Source of the DNA: Thalassospira sp. MCCC 1A03138
GTDB taxonomy: Bacteria; Pseudomonadota; Alphaproteobacteria; Rhodospirillales; Thalassospiraceae
Assembly (NCBI RefSeq): GCF_002115785.1
Contig: NZ_JFJY01000003.1
Location: forward strand, 355,292-419,291
Reading direction: 5' to 3'
Length of the DNA stretch: 64,000 nt
The position numbers and the translations under genes are program-made. This document shows positions 44,175 through 51,836 of this stretch, piece after piece (the stretch's first letter is position 1; every line of letters starts with the position of its first letter). The notes beneath the pieces were generated by a model. The model had not been told where the DNA came from. It saw only the letters and a program-made list of their open reading frames with translations, and did not search any database.

Positions 44175-44225
44175 CCCTGATCCGGGTGCCGGTTCCCTCC
44201 GGCACGCCATGATCGGGGATCAGGG
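44175..44225 (-). promoter_or_regulatory. Nested two-stem leader structure upstream of the SDR-gguC operon
   Basis: The outer arms CCCTGATCC and GGATCAGGG are perfect complements, and the inner GTGCCGG and CCGGCAC form a second stem. The structure lies 41-91 bases before the SDR start on the minus strand. It does not match a riboswitch class I know. Confidence 0.5.
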
Positions 44226-44674
44226 TTCAAACTGGCAGGATGCACCCGATAAGGGGTACGTAAGGGGCATCGCATCACATCACGTCGGGTGATCGGGTAA
44301 ATGCAAAACACATCGCCCGCCTGCCCGCAAATTTTGCGAAAATCCACAATCGCGCATCTTTCGGGCCGGATTATGATCTCCGTTTGCAATACCCGTTGCC
44401 GCACGATGGGGCGCTTCCTCCTGACAGTCTTGTTCTTTTATTCTTCATACAATAACATTAATTATCAGGATGTGGCTTGCTGTCAAGCCGCAAACCGGCA
44501 ACATCCGGGTCCGGGACAATGCCAAACTCACTGCTTCTTATTTGGTGATAAGTGGTCTATAAAAATGACACCTCCGATAGGGTGCAATCACCCGCGGCGC
44601 ACAGCCACCGAAATAAATATATGCGTTGCAGCACAAGGCATTGTCGGGCGCACGGAAGTTGCCCTTAAAATAAA

Positions 44675-44691
44675 TTCATATTATATGAATA
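44675..44691. promoter_or_regulatory. 17-base perfect palindrome, candidate FCD-regulator operator
   Basis: ATTCATAT-T-ATATGAAT is a perfect dyad 73 bases before the FCD regulator start. FCD-GntR proteins bind such short AT-rich palindromes, so autoregulation is plausible. Confidence 0.6.
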
Positions 44692-44763
44692 ATGTCAGAG
44701 TGCGGTCACCGACCCAGCCACCGCTTTACACAGATATCAAAAGACCGCACCGGAGGAATTTGA

Positions 44764-45513
44764 ATGCCATCGTCCATGTCACGAACCTATGCCAAACGCA
44801 GCCTGCACAGCATCGTTGCCCATGATCTGGGATCACGGATCGTTTCGGGCAAACTGGCACCGGGCGATGTCCTGCCGACCGAGGCGGCCTTGAGTGAATC
44901 GCTTGATGTCTCGCGCACGGCTCTGCGCGAGGCGATCAAAATCCTCTCGGCCAAGGGGCTGATCGAAAGCCGGCCGAAAACCGGCACGCGCGTCAAACCG
45001 CGCACAAGCTGGAACCTTCTGGACCCCGATGTTCTGTCCTGGCATTTCCCCGATCCCGATCCGGCGTTTCTGTATGGCCTGTTTGAAACCCGCATGATTA
45101 TCGAGCCCAACACCGCCGCCATGGCCGCCGAACGCGCGACCGAGGAACAGCTCGCCACCATCGAGGCGGCCTATACCGGCATGGAAAATGCCGAACTGGG
45201 CACCGAGGCCGTCTATATCACCGACCTTGTTTTCCATCAGGCGATTTTGGATGCGTCGGGCAATGATTTCATGAAATCGTTCGGCATGCTGATTGAAACC
45301 GCGCTCATCGGCTCGTTCCGCCTGTCTTCGGGCGGGCCAAAGGCGCATGTCAAATCCCTGCCCGACCATTTCGCGGTCTATCGCGCCATCGCGCACCGCG
45401 AACCCGGCGACGCCCGCGAAGCCATGCGCAACCTGCTCAGCCGCACCATGCTGCAACTCCGCCAGCAGCTCGGCATGAAAAGCGAACATGACTGGGACGT
45501 GATCGGGCTTTGA
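44764..45513 (+). CDS. GntR-family regulator, FadR/FCD subfamily
   Basis: This 249-residue regulator has an N-terminal winged HTH (residues 15-75: IVAHDLGSRIVSGKLAPGDVLPTEAAL, VSRTALREAIKILSAKGLIESRPKTGTRV) and a C-terminal all-helical FCD domain with LFETRMIIEPNTAAMAA and DLVFHQAILDASGNDFM, which carries the metal and ligand site. A strong GGAGGAATTTGA sequence sets the start. It sits between the SDR-gguC operon and the sugar importer, so it probably represses both until a sugar acid binds. Confidence 0.94.
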   Translation: MPSSMSRTYAKRSLHSIVAHDLGSRIVSGKLAPGDVLPTEAALSESLDVSRTALREAIKILSAKGLIESRPKTGTRVKPRTSWNLLDPDVLSWHFPDPDPAFLYGLFETRMIIEPNTAAMAAERATEEQLATIEAAYTGMENAELGTEAVYITDLVFHQAILDASGNDFMKSFGMLIETALIGSFRLSSGGPKAHVKSLPDHFAVYRAIAHREPGDAREAMRNLLSRTMLQLRQQLGMKSEHDWDVIGL

Positions 45514-45617
45514 TACTACTTTGACCGGTCCGTGATATCGCTTTGGATATCGCTTTGATCCTGCCTCACGGACCCGGCGATGTCATCGCCCCCAGACAGC
45601 GGAAAAACACAATAACA

Positions 45618-45644
45618 GGGCTGTCATCAGGACGGCCCCTTTTG
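45618..45644 (+). terminator. Likely terminator after the FCD regulator
   Basis: GGGCTGTC and GACGGCCC form an 8-bp stem with one G-T pair and a 5-nt loop, followed by CTTTTG. Confidence 0.6.
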
Positions 45645-45645
45645 C

Positions 45646-45733
45646 ATTCCTCATACAAATAAAAAGCCGTTTTTCGTCTCATAACGGCCAAAACCCGTAT
45701 TCCTCACACAAATAAAAGCCGGTTTTTTGTGTC
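45646..45733. repeat. Two-copy 35-base imperfect direct repeat
   Basis: Copies at 45646-45680 and 45699-45733 (53 bases apart) begin ATTCCTCAYACAAATAAAA and end with a GCCG-TTTTT-GT-TC-like tail. The copies are about 80 percent alike by eye. Each contains TCAYACAAATAA, also seen upstream of the FCD gene. Confidence 0.65.
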
Positions 45734-45948
45734 CGAAACGGACGGTCACGATCTTCGCCAACCCCGTCGCCGATCCATTATTCACCAAAAATGAAAAATC
45801 GGATTGATTATGAAAAATAACTTCATAAAAAACCGGATCGCAAAGCCGCATTCTGACCGCCGGAATAAACGCCCCTGAAAACAATTCGGGCCGAAGCAGC
45901 AACACCGCCCCGGCCCGAATTTTACGCTATGACGTGACCAGTTTCAGG

Positions 45949-46926
45949 TCACCCCGCCCCGGCCCGCATGCCCGAAAATGACCGGGTAATCAGGCGTTGC
46001 AGCACGATAAAGCCAAACAGCAGCGCCCCGATCATGATCTTGGTCCACCAGCTATTAAGCGACCCGTCAAACGCAATCAGGGTCTGGATCACCCCCATGA
46101 TGATCCCGCCAAAGAACGTACCGACCACAAAGCCCATGCCCCCGGTCAGAAGCGTCCCGCCAATCACCACCGCCGCAATCGCGTCAAGCTCCACCCCGAC
46201 CGCCGCCAGCGGATAGGCCGACGCGGTATAAAACGCGAAAACAACACCGGCCAAGGCACTGAAAAAGCCCGACAAAGTATAAACCCGGATGATCGTGCCC
46301 TGCACCGGAATGCCCAGCAGTTCCGCCGATTGGCGGTCCCCGCCAATGGCATAGACATTGCGCCCGAACCGGGTGTAATGCGCAATCACCACCCCGGCAA
46401 TCACCGTGATCAGCATCAGCAACGCCGCCGCACTGATCCAGCCACGACCGGGCAGCGGGATTTTAAATCCGCTGAAATCGGCGACAAACGGATGATCAAT
46501 CGGCACGGAATCAAGGTTGATCAAAAAGCACATCCCGCGCAGGAAAAACATCCCCGCCAGGGTGATGATAAAGGGCTGGATATCGAACTTGGCGATAATC
46601 ACCCCCATGAAGGCACCAAATAGTGTTCCGACCGCAATCGAAATCACCACCGCCACCAGCGGATGCATGCCAAACCCGGTCACCAGTTCGGCCATCAATA
46701 CGCCGACAAAGGCAATCATCGAGCCGACCGAAAGATCAATCCCGCCCGACAGGATAACGAATGTCATGCCGACCGCGGTAATGATCAGAAACGCATTATC
46801 GGTCAGAAGCGCACCCAGAACATAGGTGTCTGAAAACGCACGGTGTTCGGCAATCCCGTAACCATAAAGCAGGGCCAGCACCGCCAAAGTGGCGAGCAAC
46901 GGGTAATAGCGTTCATTAATTTTCAT
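45949..46926 (-). CDS. yjfF: ABC transporter permease, YjfF-like
   Basis: This 325-residue inner-membrane permease of the RbsC/AraH class has multiple helices, GGIDLSVGSMIAFVGVL, VIIAKFDIQPFIITLAGMFFLRG and GMGFVVGTFFGGIIMGVIQ, the normal signatures. It is the last gene of the ytfQRT-yjfF arrangement and overlaps the ytfT-like gene by 11 bases. In E. coli this set imports galactofuranose; alphaproteobacterial homologues also take arabinose or galactose. It pairs with YtfT. Confidence 0.9.
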   Translation of the reverse strand: MKINERYYPLLATLAVLALLYGYGIAEHRAFSDTYVLGALLTDNAFLIITAVGMTFVILSGGIDLSVGSMIAFVGVLMAELVTGFGMHPLVAVVISIAVGTLFGAFMGVIIAKFDIQPFIITLAGMFFLRGMCFLINLDSVPIDHPFVADFSGFKIPLPGRGWISAAALLMLITVIAGVVIAHYTRFGRNVYAIGGDRQSAELLGIPVQGTIIRVYTLSGFFSALAGVVFAFYTASAYPLAAVGVELDAIAAVVIGGTLLTGGMGFVVGTFFGGIIMGVIQTLIAFDGSLNSWWTKIMIGALLFGFIVLQRLITRSFSGMRAGAG

Positions 46927-47989
46927 CGGAATTCCCCCGCACTTTCCGGCTGCCGATCTTTTCCCACGCCTTGCCCGCCAGTTCGCGTGATTTCGGTGCC
47001 TGCACCAGCAGAACCACCATCACCACCGCCGCCTTGACGATCAGGGTATATTGCGACGGGAGACCCGACAGCAAAATCCCCGTGGTCAGCGACTGAATGA
47101 TCAGAACCCCGATCACCGTCATGCCGATAAAGAACCGCCCGCCCATCAGCGACGCACCGCCAATAACAACCGCCAGGATGGCATCCAGTTCAAGCCACAG
47201 CCCGGCATTGTTCGCATCCGCGCCGCGAATATCAGCCGCAATAATGATCCCGGCAAAAGCCGCACACAGCCCCGAAATCGCATAGGCCAGAAGCTTGATC
47301 CCGCGCGCATCAATACCCGCAAGCCGACTGGCGCGTGCATTGCCGCCAACCGATTCAACAAACAGGCCAAGGGCTGTTTTGCGCATCACGGCGTAAAGCG
47401 CGCCAATCACCACCGCGGCAATGATCACCCGCCACGGAATGCCTAGCAGATAACCGCTGCCAATCCCTTCGAAAAACGCCCCGTGGAAGGTCACGATCTG
47501 CCCGTCGGTGATCATCTGCGCGATCCCGCGCCCGGCCACCATCAGGATCAGGGTCGCGATGATCGGCTGGATATCAAGATAGGCCACCAGCATCCCGTTC
47601 CACAGCCCACACAACACCCCGGCGCCAAGGGCAGCCAGGATGATGACGGCGGGATGCAGATCGGTATCACGGATCAGAACCGCCATCACCGCGGCCGAAA
47701 TCGCAATCACCGATCCGACCGAAAGATCAATGCCCCGCGTACCGATGACCACCGCCATGCCGACCGCGACAAGGGCGGTTGACGCCCCGCGATGCACCAC
47801 ATCCACAAGCGACCCGTAAAGATGACCGTCAACAATGCGAATATCAAAAAAGTCCGGCGATATGATCCCGATACCCAGAATGATCAGCACAAGGGCCGCC
47901 ACCGGGCCAAACCACTGCCGGCTCAGCAAAGAAGATGCAGACATGGTGCTGCTTTCCCGTAATTTCTTTTTGTCCTGCAAGCTGGTCAT
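46916..47989 (-). CDS. ytfT: ABC transporter permease, YtfT-like
   Basis: This 357-residue permease of the RbsC/AraH class has GTRGIDLSVGSVIAISAAVMAV, GMLVAYLDIQPIIATLILMVAGRGIAQ and GGNARASRLAGIDARGIK, typical for the first permease of ytf-type operons. It starts with ATG 47989 overlapping the ATPase stop by ATGA, so it is coupled to translation of that gene. The first 20 residues are polar; MSASSLLSRQ is an alternative start. Confidence 0.9.
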   Translation of the reverse strand: MTSLQDKKKLRESSTMSASSLLSRQWFGPVAALVLIILGIGIISPDFFDIRIVDGHLYGSLVDVVHRGASTALVAVGMAVVIGTRGIDLSVGSVIAISAAVMAVLIRDTDLHPAVIILAALGAGVLCGLWNGMLVAYLDIQPIIATLILMVAGRGIAQMITDGQIVTFHGAFFEGIGSGYLLGIPWRVIIAAVVIGALYAVMRKTALGLFVESVGGNARASRLAGIDARGIKLLAYAISGLCAAFAGIIIAADIRGADANNAGLWLELDAILAVVIGGASLMGGRFFIGMTVIGVLIIQSLTTGILLSGLPSQYTLIVKAAVVMVVLLVQAPKSRELAGKAWEKIGSRKVRGNSDEN

Positions 47990-49491
47990 CGTGCAATCGC
48001 CTCGATGATCCTGTCCTGCGTGATTTCGGCCCCCGTCAGTTCGGAAACCTTTTGGCGGTCGCGCATCACCGCCACCCGGTCAGCAAAGGCAACGATTTCC
48101 TCAAGCTCCGATGACGCCACCAGCAGGGCCAGCCCCCCGTCACAAAGCTCCTTGATCAGCTTGATGATATCGGCATGCGCGCCCACATCAATCCCGCGTG
48201 TCGGCTCGTCAAGAATAAGGAAAATCGGCTTGGACACCAGCCAGCGCGCCAGAATGACCTTCTGCTGATTACCACCACTAAGTTGCCCGACGGGCTTTTC
48301 ACTGTCCGGTGTTGCAATTCCCAGCGCCTTGATCATCTCATCGGCGGTTTTCTGCTGCTCGGCGCGCGCAATCGGGCGCAACCAGCCCCGCCGCCCCTGA
48401 AGCGCCAGCATGATGTTTTCGCGCACGCTAAGCTCGGCAACAATGCCATCCTGTTTGCGGTCCTCGGGGCAAAGCCCGAAACCCGACCGGATGGCATGGC
48501 GCGGGGACCGCAGCATCACCGGCTCCCCGTCAAGGAACACAAGGCCGCTATCGGCCTTTTTCGCCCCGAAAATAAGCTCCGAAAGCTCCGTCCTGCCTGA
48601 CCCCAGAAGCCCGGCAAGACCAACAATCTCGCCGCCCGAAAGGTCCAGCGTCACCGGTTCGAGAACCCGCTTCTTGCCCAGATTCTTGATCTGGATCTGG
48701 CGGCCCTTGCCGGTGAAATTGCTTTCATCCTGATGGCGGTGCGAACTGACCTCGGCCAGTTCCCGGCCCAGCATGTGATTGATCAGGTCAATCTGCGCCA
48801 GTTCTTTGGTCACAAAAGTGCCGACAAGCCGCCCGTTGCGCAAAACCGTGATGCGGTCCGTGATCGCGTAAACCTGATCCAGGAAATGGGTGACAAACAC
48901 AATGCCAAGCCCCTTGGCACGCAATTCGCCCATGATGCGAAACAGGGTGCGGATTTCCTCGGCATCAAGGCTTGCGGTTGGTTCGTCAAGGATCAGAACC
49001 CGCGCATCAAGTGCCACCGCACGTGCAATCGCGACCAATTGCTGGATCGCCACCGAATAGGAACCCAGCGGCCGGTTGACATCAATATCAAGACCCAGCG
49101 TTTCAAGCGCTGCCTTGGCGTCGCTTTCGGTTTTCTTCCACGAAATAAACCCGAATTTCAGGGTTTGCCGTTCCAGCATAAGGTTTTCGGCAACCGACAG
49201 CGTGGGAACCAGGTTCACTTCCTGATAGACCGTCGAAATGCCAAGCGCCTGTGCATCGCCCGGATGATTTGGATGGATTTCCTGCCCGTCAAGCAGGACG
49301 GTTCCGGCATCGCGCGGATGAACCCCGGTAATCACCTTGATCAGGGTCGATTTACCGGCACCGTTTTCACCCAGAAGCGCGTGAATTTCACCGGATCGCA
49401 AATCGAAATCGACATCCTGCAAGGCTTTGACGCCGGGAAAGAATTTTCCCGCCCCGCGTACTGACAGCACGGATTGCGTCTTTTCAGACAT
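47986..49491 (-). CDS. ytfR: Sugar ABC transporter ATP-binding protein, YtfR-like
   Basis: This 501-residue ATPase has two nucleotide-binding halves. The first has Walker A GENGAGKST, signature-like YSVAIQQLVAIARA and Walker B ILDEPTASLD; the second has the degenerate A LLGSGRTEL, LSGGNQQKV signature and ILDEPTRGIDVG, as usual for the RbsA/YtfR/MglA class. The start at 49491 follows GGGAGAGG at good spacing; a frame 84 bases further up is not homologous. It links the binding protein and permeases. Confidence 0.93.
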   Translation of the reverse strand: MSEKTQSVLSVRGAGKFFPGVKALQDVDFDLRSGEIHALLGENGAGKSTLIKVITGVHPRDAGTVLLDGQEIHPNHPGDAQALGISTVYQEVNLVPTLSVAENLMLERQTLKFGFISWKKTESDAKAALETLGLDIDVNRPLGSYSVAIQQLVAIARAVALDARVLILDEPTASLDAEEIRTLFRIMGELRAKGLGIVFVTHFLDQVYAITDRITVLRNGRLVGTFVTKELAQIDLINHMLGRELAEVSSHRHQDESNFTGKGRQIQIKNLGKKRVLEPVTLDLSGGEIVGLAGLLGSGRTELSELIFGAKKADSGLVFLDGEPVMLRSPRHAIRSGFGLCPEDRKQDGIVAELSVRENIMLALQGRRGWLRPIARAEQQKTADEMIKALGIATPDSEKPVGQLSGGNQQKVILARWLVSKPIFLILDEPTRGIDVGAHADIIKLIKELCDGGLALLVASSELEEIVAFADRVAVMRDRQKVSELTGAEITQDRIIEAIAR

Positions 49492-49591
49492 GGATAGCCC
49501 CTCTCCCTTTATGTTCGCTGGCCGGATGTGGCCGAACGCACCCTTGCCATCGACAAGGATGCGTTCAGACATCACGCCAGTTACGTCACCC

Positions 49592-49617
49592 CAACCGCAC
49601 GGTAAGGCGTACGGTTG
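49592..49617 (-). terminator. Intercistronic hairpin between ytfQ and ytfR
   Basis: CAACCGCACG (49592-49601) and CGTACGGTTG (49608-49617) form a 10-bp stem with one G-T pair and a 6-nt loop. It lies 13 bases after the ytfQ stop and probably limits read-through to the ATPase gene. Confidence 0.6.
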
Positions 49618-49629
49618 CGGATAACGGCC

Positions 49630-50580
49630 TTACTTGCTGCGCATTTTGTATTCTTCGGCAGCGGTATCAGGCAGATAAAGCGGACCATTGGCCTTGATCC
49701 ATTTCGGCACTTCCTTGCCTTCTTTGGCAGCGGCAATCGCATCAAAGGAAGGTCCGCCAAGATGCGGGTTCAGCTCGATGGTGGCGTTGGTGTCGCCATC
49801 GGCCATCGCCTTGAAGATATCGGGAACCGCATCGATCGAGACGATCAGGATGTCATCCCCCGGATTAAGACCGGCTTCCTTGATTGCCTGCACCGCACCC
49901 AGCGCCATGTCATCGTTATGCGCATAAACCGCACAGATGTTCTTGCCGCCATCTTCTGCTTTCAGGAAGCTTTCCATGACTTCCTTGCCGCCCGAACGGG
50001 TAAAATCGCCCGACTGGGAACGGATGATGCTGATGCCCGGGAAGTTGCCGACAACGGACTCAAAACCTTCCTTGCGGTCATTGGCAGCCGACGAGCCAAC
50101 AGTGCCCTGAAGCTCGACCACATCACAAACGCCGTTGGTTTCTGCCGCCAACCATGCGGCGGCAAGTGCGCCTTCCACCACGAAGTCGGAGGCAACCTTG
50201 GTCAGATACAGGCTTTCATCGGCCGCAACCCCACGGTCGACCAGAACGACGGGAATACCGGCATCCTTGGCTTCCTGAAGCACCTGATCCCAGCCGGTTT
50301 CAACAACCGGTGCCAGCAGAATGCCATCAACGCCCTGGGCGATGAAGGAACGGACTGCCTTGATCTGGTTTTCCTGTTTCTGCTGCGCATCCGAGAATTT
50401 CAGATCAATGCCGCGCTTTTCCGCTTCGGCCTTGATTGATTCCGTCTCGGAAGTACGCCAGCCGCTTTCCGACCCGATCTGCGAGAAGCCGATCATCATT
50501 TCGGCCTGTGCCGCAAAGGACAGACCAAGTGCAACACCAAGGGCCGCCGTCGAAACCGCAAGCTGCTTGAGACTTTTCAT
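49630..50580 (-). CDS. ytfQ: Sugar ABC transporter substrate-binding protein, YtfQ-like
   Basis: This 316-residue periplasmic binding protein has a signal peptide (MKSLKQLAVSTAALGVALGLSFAAQAE) and a mature start MMIGFSQIGSESGWRTSETESI that is very close to E. coli YtfQ. Further YtfQ-specific stretches are QQKQENQIKAVRSF, ELQGTVGSSAANDRKEGF, IIRSQSGDFTRSGGKEVMESF and NICAVYAHNDDMALGA. YtfQ binds galactofuranose; homologues can take L-arabinose or other pentoses. GGGAGGAAATA sets the start. It heads the operon and diverges from galM. Confidence 0.95.
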   Translation of the reverse strand: MKSLKQLAVSTAALGVALGLSFAAQAEMMIGFSQIGSESGWRTSETESIKAEAEKRGIDLKFSDAQQKQENQIKAVRSFIAQGVDGILLAPVVETGWDQVLQEAKDAGIPVVLVDRGVAADESLYLTKVASDFVVEGALAAAWLAAETNGVCDVVELQGTVGSSAANDRKEGFESVVGNFPGISIIRSQSGDFTRSGGKEVMESFLKAEDGGKNICAVYAHNDDMALGAVQAIKEAGLNPGDDILIVSIDAVPDIFKAMADGDTNATIELNPHLGGPSFDAIAAAKEGKEVPKWIKANGPLYLPDTAAEEYKMRSK

Positions 50581-50616
50581 TATTTCCTCCCTAAAGGCTG
50601 TTTTATTGCTAAAAGC

Positions 50617-50635
50617 CATATAGTAATACAATATG
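50617..50635. promoter_or_regulatory. CATAT-N9-ATATG dyad upstream of ytfQ
   Basis: An inverted repeat 37 bases before the ytfQ start, containing TAATACAATATG, may be a regulator site in the ytfQ promoter. It is related to but not the same as the palindrome near the FCD gene. Confidence 0.4.
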
Positions 50636-50758
50636 ATTTGAAGGAACTCAACGGCCTAAATGCGCCTCCCCACTTTCGCGTAGAAAGCGTGGTTGACAGC
50701 GGATGAAAAAACCGCAAAGTCTAAATAAAACAGCTATTTGCAGATAAAATGAGGCGAC

Positions 50759-51778
50759 ATGTCGAAAAATCCGACAGCAATCCCGATGAACCCGGCACCG
50801 GCAGGAACCCTGCAAATCAGGACCGCAAAAATGCGAATCCTGCTCTCGCCCTATGGGGCGCGCATACGGGCGCTTTGGCTGCGCAATGACGACGGCACGG
50901 AAACCAATATCACTGTCGGCCTGCCTGATGATGATGCCTACGCCACCCATGACAGCTATATCGGCGCGGTCTGCGGTCGCTATGCCAACCGCATCGCCAA
51001 TTCGGCCTATATCGGCCCGAATGGCGACCGGGTGACACTGGCCGCCAACGAAGGCCCCACACACCTGCATGGCGGCATCACCGGCTTTGACCGGCACGAC
51101 TGGTCGGTTACTCAAAACTCCGATCACAAAATCGCGTTCCACCTCGAAAGCCCGAATGGCGATCAGGGATATCCGGGGAATTTCGCGGCCACCGCGACCT
51201 ATTCGATTGTCGCCGAAAATCGCCTGCGCCTTGAAATCACGGCAACCTGCGATCAGACCTGTCCGGTCAATATGACCAACCACGCCTATTGGAACCTGAC
51301 CGGGCGGTTTGATAAGTGTGCTGCCCTGCATATCCTTGAAATCGATGCCGATGCCTATCTTCCGATTGATGATCGCCTGATCCCCCTTGCCGGGCGCAAG
51401 GATGTGGCGGGAACCGGTTACGATTTCAGGAACCCCACCGTAATCGCGCAGAACCTCCTGAATGCCGATCAGGGCTTTGATCACAATTTCTGCCTGAATG
51501 GCGCGCGGGGCGTGCTAAAACAGATCGCCACACTGTCAGATCCCGACAGCGGCCGGACGATGAAACTGTTCTCAACCGAGGCCGGATTGCAATTCTACCT
51601 ATCGCAGCATTTCACCGATGCGATGAAAACGCCCGACGGCAAAAGCCTGCACAAATCCGGCGGCATCGCCCTTGAACCCCAAACCTTCCCCAACAGCCCC
51701 AACCGCCCGGATTTCCCGAGCCCGTGGCTGAACCCGGGCGAGACTTACCGGCATGTGATCGAGTGGGAGCTTTCCTGA
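50759..51778 (+). CDS. galM: Galactose mutarotase (aldose 1-epimerase)
   Basis: This 339-residue enzyme interconverts alpha and beta anomers of aldoses. Motifs are GRYANRIANSAYI, the catalytic His in THLHGGITGFDRHDWSV, NMTNHAYWNLTG with the second His, and FDHNFCLNG plus GGIALEPQTFPNSPN near the C-terminus with the catalytic Glu. It diverges from the sugar importer and would feed the correct anomer to the dehydrogenase. It is cytoplasmic (no signal peptide). Confidence 0.93.
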   Translation: MSKNPTAIPMNPAPAGTLQIRTAKMRILLSPYGARIRALWLRNDDGTETNITVGLPDDDAYATHDSYIGAVCGRYANRIANSAYIGPNGDRVTLAANEGPTHLHGGITGFDRHDWSVTQNSDHKIAFHLESPNGDQGYPGNFAATATYSIVAENRLRLEITATCDQTCPVNMTNHAYWNLTGRFDKCAALHILEIDADAYLPIDDRLIPLAGRKDVAGTGYDFRNPTVIAQNLLNADQGFDHNFCLNGARGVLKQIATLSDPDSGRTMKLFSTEAGLQFYLSQHFTDAMKTPDGKSLHKSGGIALEPQTFPNSPNRPDFPSPWLNPGETYRHVIEWELS

Positions 51779-51786
51779 CAGCATAA

Positions 51787-51804
51787 GCCCCGCAATTGCG
51801 GGGC
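51787..51804 (+). terminator. Rho-independent terminator after galM
   Basis: GCCCCGCAATTGCGGGGC is a perfect palindrome followed by CTTTTC, eight bases after the galM stop. Confidence 0.85.
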
Positions 51805-51836
51805 CTTTTCGCTATTCAAACACCTGCACAACAAAC

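Larger units (their letters stand above)
44135..44763. other. 629-base divergent intergenic region with leader structures and operators
   Basis: It separates the SDR-gguC operon from the divergent FCD regulator. I see a two-stem hairpin next to the SDR start, an AT-rich block with TCATACAATAA, and a 17-base palindrome near the regulator. No credible gene is present. Confidence 0.6.
45514..45948. other. 435-base stretch between the FCD regulator and the yjfF-like gene
   Basis: It holds the regulator's terminator and a two-copy direct repeat. The two genes converge here. No credible gene is seen. Confidence 0.5.
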
